Source: Zavarzinia sp.
GTDB taxonomy: Bacteria > Pseudomonadota > Alphaproteobacteria > Zavarziniales > Zavarziniaceae
Assembly (NCBI GenBank): GCA_025869435.1
Contig: JAOZVS010000058.1
Span: 18,780-82,779 of the forward strand
Direction of reading: 5' to 3'
Length of the DNA: 64,000 nt
Under the pieces are notes generated by a model. It did no database searches. It saw nothing but the letters and a program-made list of their open reading frames with translations, and had not been told where the DNA came from. Shown here piece by piece: positions 37,701 through 47,169 of the stretch; within the stretch, counting starts at the first letter, position 1; every line of letters starts with the position of its first letter. Both the position numbers and the translations under genes were made by a program.

Positions 37701-38171
37701 CTGAACGACCCCAACCTGTGGACCTTCGTCGGCCATGAGCTGGAGCTGTGCGGCATCGAGCCCCACCGCCTGCATTTTGAAATCACGGAAACGGCGCTGA
37801 TCGACAACATGGCCGCCGCCAATGATTTCGTCGCCCGCGCGAGGGCCACCGGCTGCGGCATCACGCTCGACGATTTCGGCGCCGGCCTCAGCTCCTTCTC
37901 CTATTTGCGGAAGTTCCCGGTCGACGAGTTGAAGATCGACGGCAATTTCATCAAGCAGATCACGACGAGCGCGGTCGATCGCGCCATCGTCGAATCCATC
38001 AACGACCTGGGCCACAAGTTCGGCGCCAACACGATCGCCGAATTCGTCGAGGACGAGGCGACGCTGGAGCTGCTGCGCGACATGGGCATCGACATGGCCC
38101 AGGGCTATGCCATCGCCCGCCCCGTGCCGATCGAACAGATCCTCGACGAGGCGGACGCGCGGAAGGCCTGA
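34746..38171 (+). CDS. MASE1-PAS-PAS-PAS-GGDEF-EAL cyclic-di-GMP protein
   Basis: A membrane-bound protein of 1141 residues. About eight transmembrane helices (residues ~25-300) form a MASE1 sensor; three PAS domains follow (about 310-435, 440-560, 575-690). The GGDEF domain keeps an intact 'RLGGDEFAILL' near residue 790. The EAL domain has 'EILLRM' in place of EALLR at about 921, with 'NLSANSL', 'FEITETAL', 'DDFGAGLSSFSYLRKFPVDELKIDG' and the 'AEFVED' region, so the catalytic residues are present. Both synthesis and hydrolysis of c-di-GMP are possible. ATG 34746 has a G-rich Shine-Dalgarno; the ORF track starts 22 codons earlier at TTG. Confidence 0.93.
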   Translation: MTGITAHDTSPPSALARLGGGRRAAGQMACATGSGVFYLLLALIGARLAPMGNVLMAISLANAAMVAILWRSPWSRLPAPIVGIALAGLLFCLVSGVTPLPAVGLALCISIHVGATLGLSRQRTAGKQGIAGEFRSLLIAATAVPLLTGLPVAASATILMQGDLPFLSIWWLWWLSSCVGTIIFLPIGFAYDLAAARRMVEGWRVAEVIAITVACTLIAVFVAGRANAPLVLIAIFLMLASLRLSSFAMAMTAAISNLLAIATVDGRIEIPVDWGQILALLPAYLPTMALLAVPYTLSRLLEDHRASRRSLLESEQRFRGAMDNAAIGMAFVAPDGHIIESNRSFAEMLGYTTAEMAGINFRDITYAEDLKHDESQLERVLEGVIDSYRMEKRYLTSDGRVLWCNLAVSASRDPESREVRHLIAQVENIDQRKKAEAALSESESRWSFALESARHGVWDRDLVAGHTFYSPMWTAMLGLRQEDFGDDENKWLELIHPDDRRAALQLDQACITGTSDTFSAEFRMRHRDGRWIWILDRGRVVSRDAGGRATRMIGTHADITARKEAEESLRDLSAALFEEKERLRVTLYSIGDAVICTDTSALITFMNPVAEQLTGWTAAEALGLPVTEIFRICDGATGADLPNPIETCLRALKPYYMKGDANMISREGRRLSIQDSAAPIRNAEGELLGAVLVFQDVTKARALEQELAQSARQDVLTGLPNRLALEQRLGEASAEVQATRRRFALAFMDLDRFKILNDSAGHEAGNALLVKVANCIRQLVGEEDVTVRLGGDEFAILLADRSIEEAEGVARNIICALSALTFSWDGKPYHVTGSIGLAEIADGSVAVSELMSRADVACYAAKSTGRNRVCTYRADESDAGRYHRDIQIASGIRAAIAADRFRLFAQRIEYLSDHTPGRRYYEILLRMQGENGELLYPGHFIPAAERYDLMGEIDRWVIRTTLRRYGPRLGSLGDFALAINLSANSLNDPNLWTFVGHELELCGIEPHRLHFEITETALIDNMAAANDFVARARATGCGITLDDFGAGLSSFSYLRKFPVDELKIDGNFIKQITTSAVDRAIVESINDLGHKFGANTIAEFVEDEATLELLRDMGIDMAQGYAIARPVPIEQILDEADARKA

Positions 38172-38177
38172 GCCGGA

Positions 38178-38699
38178 TCAGGGCTTGTTGCGTTCCTGGC
38201 GGCGGCGTTCCTGTTCCTGTTCCCGCTGGCGACGCTCTTCCTGCTGCTGGGATTCCCGTTCGCGCGCCTTGCGCAGCTGTTCCATTTCGCGCTGGCGCCT
38301 CTCGACCTGCTGCTGCTGTTCGCGCTGCTGGCGCTCCAACTGCTGGCGCAATTCGATTTCGCGTTGCTGCTGCTGAAAACGCTCGCGGTCGCGATCCTTG
38401 ATCTGCTGTTCGCGTTGGCGCTGTTCGTATTCATAGCGCTGGCGTTCCTGCTCGCGGCGCTGGCGCTCCCATGCCGCGCGGCGGGCCGCGTCGTCGTTGT
38501 AGGAGCCGCCATAGCCGTAGCCGCTGGGATAGGGTTGACGATAGCTGCCGCCACCATAGCCGCCATTGCCGTAATTCCCGCCGCCATAGCCGCCGCCGTC
38601 GTAACCGTCGTCATAGGCGACACAGGCCGAAAGGCCGCCGGCCATCACAGCGGCTGCCATCAGCCGCAACGAACGCCGAACCCAAGTCTGCCTGATCAT
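38178..38699 (-). CDS. Lipoprotein with Gly/Tyr-rich linker and Q/R/E-rich coiled coil
   Basis: A 173-residue protein. A lipoprotein signal 'LMAAAVMAGGLSAC' lipidates Cys, then a Gly/Tyr-rich low-complexity stretch ('YDGGGYGGGNYGNGGYGGG'), then about 100 residues almost entirely Q/R/E ('RQREQQIKDRDRERFQQQQ') forming a likely coiled coil. I recognise no family and predict no enzyme. It may be an envelope-tethered structural or spacer protein. ATG 38699 is the start; the ORF track begins 37 codons earlier at TTG. It is transcribed away from a strong terminator that ends groESL. Confidence 0.72.
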   Translation of the reverse strand: MIRQTWVRRSLRLMAAAVMAGGLSACVAYDDGYDGGGYGGGNYGNGGYGGGSYRQPYPSGYGYGGSYNDDAARRAAWERQRREQERQRYEYEQRQREQQIKDRDRERFQQQQREIELRQQLERQQREQQQQVERRQREMEQLRKARERESQQQEERRQREQEQERRRQERNKP

Positions 38700-38807
38700 T
38701 CCCGTCACTCCCGGCGGTCCACCATCATCGGGACCATCCGCCGCATCAATGCGCCGGACGCCCGCCGGGTTGCAATGATCCCGATGAATTTGAACAGGCG
38801 CTTTCCC

Positions 38808-38842
38808 CAAACGAAAACGGGGCCGGCTTTCGCCGACCCCGT
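38808..38842 (-). terminator. Rho-independent terminator of groESL
   Basis: On the minus strand, 'acggggtcggc-gaaa-gccggccccgt' is an 11-bp stem with one mismatch and a GAAA tetraloop, followed by a T-rich run (tttcgtttgggg). It lies 26 nt after the groEL stop. Confidence 0.8.
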
Positions 38843-38867
38843 TCCGTGACTTGCCTGGAAGGCTGGA

Positions 38868-40520
<1,653 letters not shown>

Positions 40521-40555
40521 TCAAATCTTCTGGCGGGTCAGACGGACGAGACCGC

Positions 40556-40873
40556 TCACGCGGCCTTCTTGCCCTTCTTGGCGGTGGTCTCGAGGATCCC
40601 GAGGATGTCGGATTCCTTCATGATCAGGAGATCGGCGCCATCCAGCTTGATTTCCGTGCCCGACCACTTGCCGAACAGGATGCGGTCGCCGGCCTTCACG
40701 TCGAGAGCGACGAGTTCGCCCTTCTCGTTGCGGGTGCCGGAGCCGACGGCGACGACTTCGCCTTCCTGCGGCTTTTCCTTGGCGGTGTCGGGGATGATGA
40801 TCCCGCCCTTGGTCTTCTCTTCTGCTTCGATGCGCTTGACCAGGACACGGTCATGCAGGGGCCGAAAGCTCAT
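40556..40873 (-). CDS. groES: Co-chaperonin GroES (10 kDa)
   Basis: A 105-residue co-chaperonin. '[42 protein letters not shown]' includes the mobile loop that docks on GroEL. Starts with a strong Shine-Dalgarno (GAGGAGG). It is transcribed with groEL. Confidence 0.98.
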   Translation of the reverse strand: MSFRPLHDRVLVKRIEAEEKTKGGIIIPDTAKEKPQEGEVVAVGSGTRNEKGELVALDVKAGDRILFGKWSGTEIKLDGADLLIMKESDILGILETTAKKGKKAA

Positions 40874-40923
40874 GGGAACCTCCTCTAGGAATAGACAAAG
40901 GCCTGTTTATACCGGCCACGTTG

Positions 40924-40950
40924 TTAGCACTCCCAATTGGCGAGTGCCAA
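40924..40950. promoter_or_regulatory. CIRCE operator of groESL (HrcA site)
   Basis: 'TTAGCACTC-N9-GAGTGCCAA' matches the CIRCE consensus TTAGCACTC-N9-GAGTGCTAA with one mismatch. It lies between the predicted promoter and groES, so HrcA binding would block transcription until heat stress. Confidence 0.93.
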
Positions 40951-40961
40951 CGGACGCAGCA

Positions 40962-40990
40962 GAGTTAGGCTCAGCCCCCGGCCCTGTCAA
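40962..40990 (-). promoter_or_regulatory. Predicted groESL promoter
   Basis: On the minus strand, TTGACA (40990-40985) and TAACTC (40967-40962) are spaced 17 nt and lie just upstream of CIRCE. The 'CTTGACA' overlap fits either the housekeeping sigma factor or RpoH. The rest of the 314-bp gap up to 41187 holds no further gene that I can support. Confidence 0.65.
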
Positions 40991-41187
40991 GGCGCCGGGC
41001 TCATATTTTCCGTGCTGCAACCGCACATTGGGCCACCGCGCTTCCATCGGAATCTGAGTGCCCTGTGACAAGCACTTGAATCTGAGGGAATTTTCTGGCA
41101 TTGATGGCAAATGTCGGACGGGCTCGCGCCCGTGCCGGCATGATGTGTTGGGGCTTATATCCATCAGGGCTTCGGCCGAATGGTCTC

Positions 41188-42003
41188 ATGAGCATGGATC
41201 GTCGCGACATTCTGCGCCTCGGGCTCGGCCTGCCGTTCCTTCTCTCGGGCGGCGCCGCGGAAGCCATCGCCGGTACCCTGGGCGAGCGGATGCCCGTGCC
41301 CACGCGAAAGCCGGCGCCGCCGCGCGCCCTGCCCGTGATCATGATCGACCCTGGTCACGGCGGTCACGACCCCGGCGCCATCGGGCCGAGCGGCGTCTTC
41401 GAAAAGGACATCACCCTCGACCTCGCCAAGCGGATCGCCGCCCGGATCGAGGCCGGCGGCCGCTGCAAGGCGGTGCTGACCCGCACAAGGGACGTCTTCG
41501 TCCCCCTGCAGGAACGCGCGGCCAAGGCCCAGACGGCCAAGGCCGATTTCTTCGTCTCGATCCATGCCGATTCGGCGCCGAACCCGGATGCCCGCGGCCT
41601 GTCGGCCTATACCCTGTCGGAAAAGGCGTCTGACGGCCTCGCCGCCGCCATCGCCGACCGCGAGAATGCCGCCGATCTGCTGCATGGCTTCGACATCGGC
41701 GTGTCGGACCCGCAGGTCGCCGCCATCCTGTTCGACCTGTCGCGGCGCCATTCCCTGAACACCGCCCTCGCCCGCAAGGCCCATATCGTCAAGACCGCGG
41801 GCGCCAAGCTGCGGCTCCTCGACAATCCGCGGCGCTCGGCCAATTTCGCCGTGCTGAAGGTGCCGGATGTGCCGGCCGTGCTGATCGAGACCGGCTTCCT
41901 GTCCAACACCAACGACGAATTGCTGCTGACCTCGGTCAAGAGCCGGTCGAGGATCGCCACCGTTCTGGCCGAAGCCTTCACCGGCGCGGTCACGGTCGGC
42001 TGA
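41188..42003 (+). CDS. N-acetylmuramoyl-L-alanine amidase (Amidase_3)
   Basis: A 271-residue cell-wall amidase that cuts the bond between N-acetylmuramic acid and the stem peptide. A twin-arginine-like export signal ('DRRDILRLGLGLPFLLSGGA') precedes the zinc-dependent Amidase_3 domain: 'IMIDPGHGGHDPGAIG', 'FVSIHADSAP' and the catalytic Glu in 'VLIETGFLSN'. It lacks the AMIN targeting domain of AmiC. ATG 41188 is used. Its stop overlaps the start of the DUF423 gene by one base. Confidence 0.92.
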   Translation: MSMDRRDILRLGLGLPFLLSGGAAEAIAGTLGERMPVPTRKPAPPRALPVIMIDPGHGGHDPGAIGPSGVFEKDITLDLAKRIAARIEAGGRCKAVLTRTRDVFVPLQERAAKAQTAKADFFVSIHADSAPNPDARGLSAYTLSEKASDGLAAAIADRENAADLLHGFDIGVSDPQVAAILFDLSRRHSLNTALARKAHIVKTAGAKLRLLDNPRRSANFAVLKVPDVPAVLIETGFLSNTNDELLLTSVKSRSRIATVLAEAFTGAVTVG

Positions 42004-42377
42004 TGTCGCCGCTGTTTCGCCTCGCTATCATCATCGCCGCGCTCGACGGGCTGCTGGGCGTGGGGCTCGGTGCCTTCGCCGCCCATGGCCTGAAGGCGAC
42101 GGCGACGCCCGACCAGCTCGCCCTCGTCCAGACCGCCAGCCTCTACCAGATGATCCACGCCGCGGCGACCCTGGGCGTCCTGTGGCTGGTGGAGCGGGGC
42201 ATCGTCTCGGTCGCCGCGCCCCTCGCCCTTGCCGTCGGCGCCCTCGTCTTTGGCGGCGCCCTATATGCCATCGCCCTCGCGGAGCTTCGCCTCGGCATGG
42301 TCGCCCCCATCGGCGGCACCATGATGCTGATCGGCTGGGGCTGGCTGCTGGTCAGCGCCGCGATCCACCGTCGCTGA
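42003..42377 (+). CDS. DUF423 (YgdD-like) membrane protein
   Basis: A 124-residue protein with four transmembrane helices. 'GLLGVGLGAFAAHGLK' near the N-terminus and 'YQMIHAAATL' are the family signatures. Function unknown. Translation is probably coupled to the amidase gene (TGATG overlap); rodA follows after 85 nt. Confidence 0.9.
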   Translation: MSPLFRLAIIIAALDGLLGVGLGAFAAHGLKATATPDQLALVQTASLYQMIHAAATLGVLWLVERGIVSVAAPLALAVGALVFGGALYAIALAELRLGMVAPIGGTMMLIGWGWLLVSAAIHRR

Positions 42378-42462
42378 TCTTCCCGCCGCTTGGCTTTGCG
42401 CTGCCAGCCGTTTCGGTCTAGAACGGGGCAAGCCAGACAAACCGGAACATCGGACCCGCGCC

Positions 42463-43608
42463 TTGAGCGTCTATTCCAGCCGTGAAGGCGACCGCATCCC
42501 CCTGGGGTCGCGCCTTCTCTCGATCAACTGGGGCCTCGTGCTTCTCGTCATCGCCATCGCGGCGATCGGCGTCGCCATGCTCTATTCCAGTGCTGGCGGC
42601 AAATGGGATCCCTGGGCCGGGCGGCAGCTGTTGCTCTTCATCATTGGCCTTGGGGTCATGGTCGTCGTCGCCCTGATCGATATCTCCGTCTATGCCCGCT
42701 ACGCCTATTTCCTTTATGGCGTCACGCTGGCCGGCCTGGTCGGGGTCGAGGTCATGGGGTCGATCGGCATGGGCGCGCAGCGCTGGATCGACCTCGGCTT
42801 CTTCCAGATCCAGCCGTCCGAAATCATGAAGCTGGCCCTCGTGCTCGCCCTCGCCCGCTATTTTCATGGCGTGATGCCGGAACAGATCGGCCGGCCGAGC
42901 GTGCTGATCGTGCCGCTGCTGATGGTGCTGGCGCCGGTCGCCCTCGTGCTGAAGCAGCCGAATCTCGGCACGGCGACCCTGCTGCTCGCCGGCTCGGGCG
43001 CCATCTTCTTCCTGGCCGGGGTACGGCTGTGGAAATTCGGCATCGTCATCGCCGCCGGCCTCGGCGCCCTGCCCATCGTCTGGGAATTCATGCATGACTA
43101 TCAGCGCCGCCGGGTGTTGACCTTCCTGAACCCCGAGGCGGATCCCCTGGGCGCCGGCTACAACATCCTGCAGTCGATGATCGCCCTCGGCTCGGGCGGG
43201 GTGTTCGGCAAGGGTTATCTGCTCGGCACCCAGAGCCAACTGCGCTTCGTGCCGGAAGTCCATACCGACTTCATCTTTCCCCAGCTCGCCGAGGAATTCG
43301 GCATGATCGGCGGTCTTCTGCTGATCCTTCTCTATATCTGCGTTTTCGGCTACGCGCTGGCGATCGGCCTCGGCTCGCGCCACCAGTTCGGCCGGCTGGT
43401 CGCGCTCGGCATCGGCACGCAATTGTTCCTCTATGTCTTCATCAACCTGTCGATGGTGATGGGCCTCATCCCGGTCGTCGGCATTCCGCTGCCCCTCGTC
43501 TCCTATGGTGGCTCGGCGACCATGACGCTGATGATCGGCGTCGGCCTGATCCTGTCCGTGTCCGTGCACCGCGAGCGGCGCCTGCCACGTCGTCTCGACC
43601 ACAGTTGA
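42463..43608 (+). CDS. rodA: Rod shape-determining protein RodA (SEDS peptidoglycan polymerase)
   Basis: A 381-residue SEDS glycosyltransferase with about ten transmembrane helices that polymerises lipid II during cell elongation with PBP2. 'GAQRWIDLGFFQIQPSEIMKLALV' and 'FSGGVFGKG'-type sequence (here 'LGSGGVFGKGYLLGTQSQLRFVPEVHTDFIFPQLAEEFG') contain the catalytic Asp region, and 'GIPLPLVSYGGSATM' is the C-terminal signature. Starts at TTG 42463. It is followed directly by exoD. The usual mrdA/mreBCD genes are not in this window. Confidence 0.95.
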   Translation: MSVYSSREGDRIPLGSRLLSINWGLVLLVIAIAAIGVAMLYSSAGGKWDPWAGRQLLLFIIGLGVMVVVALIDISVYARYAYFLYGVTLAGLVGVEVMGSIGMGAQRWIDLGFFQIQPSEIMKLALVLALARYFHGVMPEQIGRPSVLIVPLLMVLAPVALVLKQPNLGTATLLLAGSGAIFFLAGVRLWKFGIVIAAGLGALPIVWEFMHDYQRRRVLTFLNPEADPLGAGYNILQSMIALGSGGVFGKGYLLGTQSQLRFVPEVHTDFIFPQLAEEFGMIGGLLLILLYICVFGYALAIGLGSRHQFGRLVALGIGTQLFLYVFINLSMVMGLIPVVGIPLPLVSYGGSATMTLMIGVGLILSVSVHRERRLPRRLDHS

Positions 43609-43613
43609 ATGTG

Positions 43614-44246
43614 ATGAAGAAACACCGTTCCAGCGTATTTCGCGAGCCGACCGCGGCCGAGACCCTGGTGGTCATGGCTTTCGGCTGGTCGCAAGAGCGG
43701 ATTTCCATCGGCGCCATCGTCGACATGCTGGCGGAACGCGGCTTCGGCCTCCTGATCCTGCTGCTGGCCCTGCCGACCTGTCTGCCGATCGCGCCGCCCG
43801 GCCTGTCGGCCATCGCCGGCTTTCCGATCGCCGTCATCGCCCTGCAGATGGTCGGCGGCCTGCCCCGGCCCTGGCTACCAAAGCGCATCCTGGCCCGGAC
43901 CATCGCGACGGAGGACCTGCGCAAGGTCGTGCGCGGCGGCCTGCCGGTGATCGGGCGGATGGAGAAAGTGCTGAAGCCCCGCCTGCCCCTGCTCACGGGA
44001 CCGATGGCCGAGCGGATGGTGGGCATCCTGATCGCCCTGCTCGGCCTGATGCTGGCGAGCCCCATCCCCTTCACCAATATCCCGATTTCTTTCGCCATCC
44101 TGTTCCTGGCCCTCGGCCTCATCGAACAGGACGGGTTGATGACCTCGATCGGGATCATCGGCGGCCTCGCCGCCCTCGGTTTCCTCGCCTATATGAGCGT
44201 GCTGTCGTGGGACGCGCTCAGCGGCTGGCTGGGCGGCGCCATCTGA
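43614..44246 (+). CDS. exoD: ExoD family exopolysaccharide synthesis-associated membrane protein
   Basis: A protein of about 210 residues of the ExoD family. 'ILLLALPTCLPIAPPGLSAIAGFPIAVIALQM' and 'PFTNIPISFAILFLALGLIEQDG' are the conserved hydrophobic motifs. ExoD affects alkali tolerance and succinoglycan production in rhizobia; its molecular role is unclear. ATG 43614 is used; TTG 43605 overlaps the rodA stop. It is 7.6 kb from the polysaccharide cluster and probably unrelated to it. Confidence 0.9.
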   Translation: MKKHRSSVFREPTAAETLVVMAFGWSQERISIGAIVDMLAERGFGLLILLLALPTCLPIAPPGLSAIAGFPIAVIALQMVGGLPRPWLPKRILARTIATEDLRKVVRGGLPVIGRMEKVLKPRLPLLTGPMAERMVGILIALLGLMLASPIPFTNIPISFAILFLALGLIEQDGLMTSIGIIGGLAALGFLAYMSVLSWDALSGWLGGAI

Positions 44247-44252
44247 GAAGCC

Positions 44253-44639
44253 TCAGGGCTTGCGGGTCCATTCCTCGGTGCCGGCGGTCTTGGCGCCGAT
44301 CGGCGCCCAGCGGCCCTTCAGCCCGCCATCGGGCATCATGATATAGACGGCAACCGCCGCTTCCCTGGTCGCCGGATCCTGCCAGGTCACCGCCAGCGTA
44401 TCGCCGAGGCGAAGCCCGACGCCCTCGACCTTCTGGCCCTGAGCGTCCCAAGCCAGATGGTAGACATCGCCTTCCAGCGTCACCGCGACATCGGCGGCAT
44501 AGGTGCCCTGTTCGCCGCCGTTCTGGCCGGTGACGAGATAAGTGCCGGTCAGGTCCAGTCCCGCCTGGGCGAAGGCCGGCGCGGCAAGGGCGACAGCCAG
44601 GCCGGCACCAAGGGCAAACCTGCGGATCGTGAACTTCAT
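44253..44639 (-). CDS. Small periplasmic protein of unknown function
   Basis: A 128-residue protein with a Sec signal peptide 'MKFTIRRFALGAGLAVALAAPAFA'. The mature part, 'GLDLTGTYLVTGQNGGEQGTYAADVAVTLEGDVYHLAWD', has strands alternating in polarity and looks like a small beta-barrel. I know no family. Start at ATG 44639. It is convergent with exoD and downstream of the XpaC-like gene on the same strand (33 nt). Confidence 0.78.
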   Translation of the reverse strand: MKFTIRRFALGAGLAVALAAPAFAQAGLDLTGTYLVTGQNGGEQGTYAADVAVTLEGDVYHLAWDAQGQKVEGVGLRLGDTLAVTWQDPATREAAVAVYIMMPDGGLKGRWAPIGAKTAGTEEWTRKP

Positions 44640-44672
44640 TCCCGGACTCTCCCTCATATCCTCGCGCGGCGG

Positions 44673-45245
44673 TCAGGCGCCGCGTTCCGCTTCAAGGCTG
44701 CGCTCCAGCACCGCCAGTTCCGTTTCCAGCCGGGCGAGTTCCACCGCCCTGGCCGATTCGGCCCTGGCGGTGAAGGCGCCCGTCACCTCGTCCAGCATGG
44801 CGCCGATTTTGGCAAGACTGGGGTGGTCCGCGCCCCGCAGCTGATAAAGCCGCTGCCCATGCTCGCCCAGCCGCCGGCCAAGGCCGAGGTAAAAGGTCAG
44901 CAAGCGGCGCTGGTCCATGGCATTCTCGGGATGCTCCTGCACCCGGTAGACGACGGGCAGCGCCACATCCTCCAGCCGGCGCAGACGCGCGGCGAGAGCG
45001 GGCGGCGCCACCCCGGCGAGATGGTTGATGGCGTCGAGATGACCGTCGGCGACGGTCAATATGTCGACGGCCGCGCTGCCCGTTGGCGCGCCCGGCGCCA
45101 GGGCCCGGAAGATCAGCTGCACGGCGCCATAGGCGGCGAGCCCCGCCCCGATCGACAGGGACGGCGCGTCGCCAAGCCCCAGGTAGAAGATCAGGAAGGC
45201 GATACCGCCGCCAAGGCCCGACAGGACATGCCGGATCAGATCCAT
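44673..45245 (-). CDS. XpaC-like membrane protein (TelA partner)
   Basis: A 190-residue protein with two N-terminal transmembrane helices ('GGGIAFLIFYLGLG', 'GAGLAAYGAVQLIF') and a long C-terminal helical region ending in a coiled coil ('ARLETELAVLERSLEAERGA'). It matches the XpaC (5-bromo-4-chloroindolyl phosphate hydrolysis protein) family in size, layout and neighbour: xpaC-telA pairs are widespread. It lies 7 nt downstream of telA. Confidence 0.72.
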   Translation of the reverse strand: MDLIRHVLSGLGGGIAFLIFYLGLGDAPSLSIGAGLAAYGAVQLIFRALAPGAPTGSAAVDILTVADGHLDAINHLAGVAPPALAARLRRLEDVALPVVYRVQEHPENAMDQRRLLTFYLGLGRRLGEHGQRLYQLRGADHPSLAKIGAMLDEVTGAFTARAESARAVELARLETELAVLERSLEAERGA

Positions 45246-45252
45246 GCCGCCC

Positions 45253-46371
45253 TCAGCCGCGGATCAGCCGGGCCTTCAGCTCGGATTCGATCTTTAGCAG
45301 CTCGCCCTCCGCCTGCTGGCGCCGGCCGCGGCCTTCGGCCTGGATCTTCATCACTTCGTCGATGGTCGAGATCAGATCGCGGTTCACGGTTTGCAGGGTT
45401 TCGATATCGACGATGCCGCGTTCCGCCTCGCGGGCGACGCCGATGGTGCCCTGCTTCAGCATCTCGGCATTCTTGCGCAGGAGATCGTTGGTCGTGTTGG
45501 TGACTTCCCGCTGCAATTCCAGCGCCCCTTGCGAGCGGGCGATCGAGATGGCGATGACCATCTGGTTCTTCCAGATCGGGATCGTGTTCAGGATCGAGGA
45601 CTGGATCTTCTCGACCAATACCGTGTCGTTGCCCTGGATCAGGCGGATCTGCGGCATGGTCTGCAGGGTAACCGTCTTCGACAGGCGCAGGTCCTGCAGC
45701 TTCTTCTCGAAACGGTCGAGGGCCTGACGGGCGTCCGCCAGCTTCTGGGCGTTCATCTGGGCGAGGCCGGGATCGGGATCATGGGCGGCGGCTTCCAGCG
45801 CCGGCAGCACATTCGAGCGCATGTCGGCCAGCAATTCCTCGCCGGCGCGGATATGCAGATTGAGCGCACGGAAATTCTCGAGGTTCCGCTCGAACAGCAT
45901 GTCGAGCATCACGACGTCGCGCAGCAGCTGGTCCTTCGCATCCTCGAGCTTCAGGACGATGCGGTCGATCTGGCTCGCCACCTTCTCGTAGCGGCCGAGG
46001 AATTTACCGACCTCATGGGTCGCGCTGCCGAACAGCCGGCCGATGAAGCCCGGCGATTTGTTCAGGCTTTCCGCGTCCAGACCGCGCACCTTCATCAGAA
46101 GATCGGACAGGGTTTCCCCCACCACCCCCGAATCCTTGGCCGCGACGGTTTTCAGGATGCCATCGGCGAATTCGGCGATGCCGGTCTGGACCTTGGTGCC
46201 GAACTGCAGGACGGCGGCACTGTCGGTGATATCGATCCCCTGCTTGATCTCGGTCACGAGCGCGGCATCCGCGGGCTCCAGCGCGACCGAGGGCGACGGG
46301 CTGCGCGACAGCTCGGTCTGCGCCAGCTCGATGTTCTTCGACGGCTGCGGCACCACGGGGGAGTTGGACAT
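45253..46371 (-). CDS. telA: TelA/KlaA family toxic anion resistance-type protein
   Basis: A 372-residue cytosolic, largely helical protein of the TelA family. 'LLRDVVMLDMLFERNLENFRALNLHIRAGEELL' and 'RLIQGNDTVLVEKIQSSILNTIPIWKNQM' are the family core. TelA was linked to tellurite resistance, but most chromosomal members have unknown roles, often in envelope stress with XpaC. No terZ/terD genes are present, so resistance is not implied. Confidence 0.92.
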   Translation of the reverse strand: MSNSPVVPQPSKNIELAQTELSRSPSPSVALEPADAALVTEIKQGIDITDSAAVLQFGTKVQTGIAEFADGILKTVAAKDSGVVGETLSDLLMKVRGLDAESLNKSPGFIGRLFGSATHEVGKFLGRYEKVASQIDRIVLKLEDAKDQLLRDVVMLDMLFERNLENFRALNLHIRAGEELLADMRSNVLPALEAAAHDPDPGLAQMNAQKLADARQALDRFEKKLQDLRLSKTVTLQTMPQIRLIQGNDTVLVEKIQSSILNTIPIWKNQMVIAISIARSQGALELQREVTNTTNDLLRKNAEMLKQGTIGVAREAERGIVDIETLQTVNRDLISTIDEVMKIQAEGRGRRQQAEGELLKIESELKARLIRG

Positions 46372-46433
46372 TCACGCATCTCCGGCAATAGGCGATGGCC
46401 GCACTATAGCGGGCCGGCCCGGCCGAAGCGAGG

Positions 46434-47066
46434 TCAGGCCGCCTGAACACCCCCGGGTGGCGGCACCGGGTGGCCATCGGCATGGGCAAGGCCCGCCCTC
46501 ACCAGCATATCGAGATGGCGGGCGAAATGGCGGGCGGCGGTCGGCCGGTGCCAGCCTTCCAGCCAGTTCTGTTCGAGAAAGGCGAGAATGCCCGGCTGGC
46601 CCAGTTCCACTTCCCACAGGATGCCGAGGAGGGAGGCCTGGGTCTCCTCCTCCTCGCGCGTCGCGAAATCGGTGCAGAGGGCGGCATTCGCCTCTTCGAC
46701 CCGGCCCGACTCGGGGCCGGCGCCAAGGCCGAAATCCAGAAGCCCGCGCCGCTCGGGCGGGGAGACCAGGAAATGCGTGACTTCGTGAACGATCACGCTC
46801 GCTTCCGAGCGGGTGCGGAGAATGCGCCCGTCCCACGAGAAGGCTTGCTGCGGCGCCTCGTCCAGAGTCTCGAGGCCGAAGTCATGGGCAAGGCGTACCG
46901 CCTGGTCGCGGTGCTCGGCCGTATCGACGCCGAGGGGGATCAGCGCCGCGCTGTCCATGACGAAGGCGAAAGCGGCCCGCGCCCAGGGCGCCTCGGCTTC
47001 GAGATGGGCGTCGAAGGCGGCGCGGAGGGCCGGCAGATCGGCGATATCGACACGCGACAGGATCAT
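46434..47066 (-). CDS. HExxH protein resembling elongation factor P hydroxylase (EpmC/YfcM)
   Basis: A 210-residue protein. 'SVIVHEVTHFLVSPPERRGLLDFGLGAGPESGRVEE' recalls the EpmC metal site (IHEISH...RRELVDFGY...PDGR), though the rest of the sequence is diverged and I could not align it end to end. EpmC hydroxylates the modified lysine of EF-P. Without a search I cannot exclude a zinc peptidase-like protein. Start at ATG 47066; ATG 47093 adds nine residues. Confidence 0.5.
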   Translation of the reverse strand: MILSRVDIADLPALRAAFDAHLEAEAPWARAAFAFVMDSAALIPLGVDTAEHRDQAVRLAHDFGLETLDEAPQQAFSWDGRILRTRSEASVIVHEVTHFLVSPPERRGLLDFGLGAGPESGRVEEANAALCTDFATREEEETQASLLGILWEVELGQPGILAFLEQNWLEGWHRPTAARHFARHLDMLVRAGLAHADGHPVPPPGGVQAA

Positions 47067-47169
47067 GACCCGTGCTTTATGCCGAAGCGCCATGCCAAGG
47101 CAAGGCTGGCGGCGCCCTGCCCGCCCGCCTATTTTGTCGCAGCAACGATCATAAAGGATGGGGGAAACC

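Noticed and set aside
45253-46371. Tellurite resistance determinant
   Set aside because: TelA-like proteins are common on chromosomes, and no ter genes are present, so only a family name is justified.
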